From NCBI GenBank assembly GCA_015523685.1, contig WAJW01000030.1:1-7296 (forward strand): a stretch of 7,296 bases of DNA, in the 5' to 3' direction. The first letter of the stretch is position 1. Each line of letters begins with the position of its first letter. The position numbers and the translations under genes are program-made. The notes under the pieces were generated by a model. The model made no database searches. It worked only from the letters and a program-made list of their open reading frames with translations, and was not told where the DNA came from. Below, piece after piece: positions 5,845-7,296 of this stretch. The stretch is from Archaeoglobaceae archaeon (lineage in GTDB: Archaea > Halobacteriota > Archaeoglobi > Archaeoglobales > JdFR-42).

Positions 5845-6789
5845 TCACACCTCCATAATTCCCGCATGGTTCTCGTAATTCAGCACCGTCTGCCAGAGAT
5901 CATAACATTCACATGAGTGTTCAATGCCAGAGAGGAGATCAATGTTTCTTTGAAGCGAAAACAGTCTTATTGATCTCGCAACATCCTTACTGCATTTCCT
6001 GCAGTTATGGGGACCCCTCTGACTGCCTGCACCCACAGGATCGGAAATAATGTCAACTCCCATCTCATACGATCCTTTCAGGACTTCAACGACTGACCAC
6101 AGCCAGGGAGGTCTGTAAAGTCCGGCTCTCCAGAGCCTCTCCACAACCGTTCCGGACTGAACATTACAGGGATTAAGAGATACGGTATCTGTGAGCCCCC
6201 TGATCTTTTTTATAGATTTCATCACATCCTCTATCGATTCCCTTTCCGTGAGACCGGGAGGTTTGAGAAGGAGATATGTTTTAACGCCAATATTCCTGTC
6301 CTTCAATATGTTTACAGCCCTCTTATAATCTCTGAATTTAAAACCCTTGTTGATTGATTTAAGCCTGATTTCATCATCTGCGGTTTCAAGTCCGATTCCA
6401 ATCTGAAGTCTGAAATCGAAATCAAGATTTTCAAAGACATCTTCGGTTATGTACTCAGGTCTGCTCTCCACAACAACCATTCTAAGACCCCTCAATCGTC
6501 TGAAAATATCCTCTCTTGTCTCCGGAGTTATTTCTTTATCATCAAAAAAACTGCCTGATGTGAACAGCTTTATCATATCGATCTCACGATGTTTTTCAAG
6601 GGCATACATCAGCTGACTTATTATTTCCTGCTGGGTGACCTCCGGATCAGAATCCCTACTGAAACCGCACATTGTACATCCCTCGGTATGAGCCCACGAA
6701 CATCCCGGTGTTTTGAGGATAACCGTTAGACATGGAACTATCTCATGGCCAATTCTCTCCTCTTCAAGCCACAGTTTTACCGGTTTCAT
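5845..6789 (-). CDS. raSEA: Archaeosine biosynthesis radical SAM protein RaSEA
   Basis: RaSEA works with ArcS in making archaeosine at position 15 of archaeal tRNA: ArcS attaches lysine to the preQ0 base and RaSEA then cleaves the adduct by radical chemistry to leave the amidine. From ATG 6789 it has 314 residues. The cluster motif is the variant CX7CX2C (Cys30, Cys38, Cys41) in TPGCSWAHTEGCTMCGF, which marks this family. TSGSFFDD (78-85), ESRPEY (108-113) and GIGLET (131-136) are further radical SAM barrel segments. A C-terminal CX2C (263, 266) plus CXC (293, 295) probably binds metal. The frame is open to 6969, but that extension crosses the promoter and the divergent gene. ATG 6789 lies 26.5 bases from a TATA box and looks leaderless. 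ArcS and the TGT enzyme are not in this window. Confidence 0.92.
   Translation of the reverse strand: MKPVKLWLEEERIGHEIVPCLTVILKTPGCSWAHTEGCTMCGFSRDSDPEVTQQEIISQLMYALEKHREIDMIKLFTSGSFFDDKEITPETREDIFRRLRGLRMVVVESRPEYITEDVFENLDFDFRLQIGIGLETADDEIRLKSINKGFKFRDYKRAVNILKDRNIGVKTYLLLKPPGLTERESIEDVMKSIKKIRGLTDTVSLNPCNVQSGTVVERLWRAGLYRPPWLWSVVEVLKGSYEMGVDIISDPVGAGSQRGPHNCRKCSKDVARSIRLFSLQRNIDLLSGIEHSCECYDLWQTVLNYENHAGIMEV
5849..5854 (-). promoter_or_regulatory. Shine-Dalgarno that decides the FAD protein start
   Basis: GGAGGT on the minus strand lies within the last codons of RaSEA and ends five bases before the GTG start at 5843. The RaSEA TGA lies inside this spacer, so ribosomes ending on RaSEA can restart at once. 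Confidence 0.7.
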
Positions 6790-6810
6790 TTTCAGCCCAT
6801 TTAGAAACCA

Positions 6811-6828
6811 TAAATATAAAATATATAT
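6811..6828. promoter_or_regulatory. Divergent TATA region (RaSEA / exported protein)
   Basis: This 18-base run contains only A and T. On the minus strand TTTATATTTA (6811-6820) is centred 26.5 bases before the RaSEA ATG, so the message should be leaderless. On the plus strand the same run would place a start at about 6842-6850, just before the exported protein gene. Confidence 0.6.
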
Positions 6829-6847
6829 TCTTCGAGAGTTACCCTGA

Positions 6848-6854
6848 AGGTGAT
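6848..6854 (+). promoter_or_regulatory. Shine-Dalgarno before an ATA codon
   Basis: AGGTGAT matches the complement of the archaeal 16S rRNA 3' end (AGGAGGTGAT). Counted from the GG core, the ATA at 6858 lies seven bases downstream, the usual spacing for a start codon. No ATG, GTG or TTG in the open frame sits at that distance. Confidence 0.5.
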
Positions 6855-6857
6855 AAT

Positions 6858-7296
6858 ATACGGATATTTCCTCTGATCCTGATAATTGCCCTGATGGCAG
6901 TCTCAGCAGGTGTGGTGAATGGGCAGAGCATAACGTTATCCTACAGTGTTGAATACTTTCTCGAGACACCCACTCACGGATGGGAGGTGATCACTTATAA
7001 GTTCAAAAATGTTAACTCATCTTCAAGCATAGATCTGGAGTACTCCTTCACAACAACCTTTTCAGGCAGGAATATTGAGATTTCGGACTCTCCCAGGGGG
7101 TTTGTTACATACAACATTTCGAAAAGAGGAGATTCAAGCGTTATATTTTTGAATTTTCACAGAACGTTCACTCCCTATGAGGATTATACGATCACAATAA
7201 GAGGGGATGTTGATGGTATAAGTGAACCACTTGGAGGGCGGTTTTACAGATTCAGAGATATTGAGCTTGCGGATCTTGGAGGAGATGGGGTAATAG
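6858..7296 (+). CDS. Exported protein of unknown function, 5' part
   Basis: The frame is open from here to the window end (146 codons) and the gene continues outside. The product starts [M]RIFPLILIIALMAVSAG followed by VVNGQ: a basic residue, a hydrophobic core of about 13 residues and small residues, which is a good Sec signal peptide. The rest is rich in Ser, Thr, Tyr and Phe in an alternating pattern suggesting beta strands. It holds two N-glycosylation sequons, NSS near residue 55 and NIS near residue 90, which fits a cell-surface protein. I recognise no family. The start is uncertain: ATA 6858 has the best ribosome site and signal peptide; ATG 6894 would cut the signal in half; ATG 6732, also in frame, lies inside RaSEA and before the promoter. 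A GTG at 6850 would need a frameshift near 6870. Confidence 0.7.
   Translation, partial: MRIFPLILIIALMAVSAGVVNGQSITLSYSVEYFLETPTHGWEVITYKFKNVNSSSSIDLEYSFTTTFSGRNIEISDSPRGFVTYNISKRGDSSVIFLNFHRTFTPYEDYTITIRGDVDGISEPLGGRFYRFRDIELADLGGDGVI

Noticed and set aside
6790..6969. 60-residue N-terminal extension of RaSEA
   Set aside because: It is antisense to the exported protein gene, runs through the AT-only promoter region, and has no family resemblance.

Overview
The window reads as archaeal chromosome, most likely from a euryarchaeon of the Archaeoglobi/Methanomicrobia-like (Halobacteriota) kind. Direct signs are an Alba chromatin protein, a short Sm-like archaeal protein, a RaSEA-type archaeosine radical SAM enzyme, an archaeal/fungal-class aspartate-semialdehyde dehydrogenase, and TATA boxes about 26 bases before many start codons. 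The lineage is an inference from how these proteins read and was not tested by a search. All intervals between genes are short and I see no tRNA, rRNA, CRISPR array, insertion sequence or phage gene.

Left part (1-1494): asd and then alba on the plus strand. asd appears to be transcribed without a leader; alba has its own TATA region and a very strong ribosome binding site. Middle (1495-3931): acetyl-CoA synthetase on the minus strand converges on alba across a 15-base gap that holds a two-way hairpin terminator. It diverges from a small TIGR00725/LOG-like protein, the two apparently sharing a single symmetric TATA element. Right part (3938-6789): a minus-strand series in the order RaSEA, FAD-dependent amine-oxidase-fold protein, LSm protein, winged-helix protein with a four-cysteine tail. 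This series mixes tRNA modification, RNA binding and a probable transcription factor. At the right edge (6858-7296) a plus-strand gene for an exported protein begins, divergent from RaSEA. Its best start is the non-standard codon ATA, and it runs off the window.

Start sites were corrected from the longest open frames wherever promoter spacing, Shine-Dalgarno matches or family N-termini pointed to an internal start: acs, the TIGR00725 protein, LSm, the FAD protein and RaSEA. Two initiation styles coexist. Genes directly behind a promoter (asd, acs, the TIGR00725 gene, RaSEA) look leaderless. Genes inside operons, or with a leader (alba, the FAD protein, LSm, the winged-helix protein, the exported protein), carry Shine-Dalgarno sequences.

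The most interesting points are the shared acs/TIGR00725 promoter, the TFE-beta/RPC34-like cysteine signature in the small winged-helix protein next to an LSm gene, a perfect palindrome covering that gene's ribosome binding site, and the ATA start of the exported protein.
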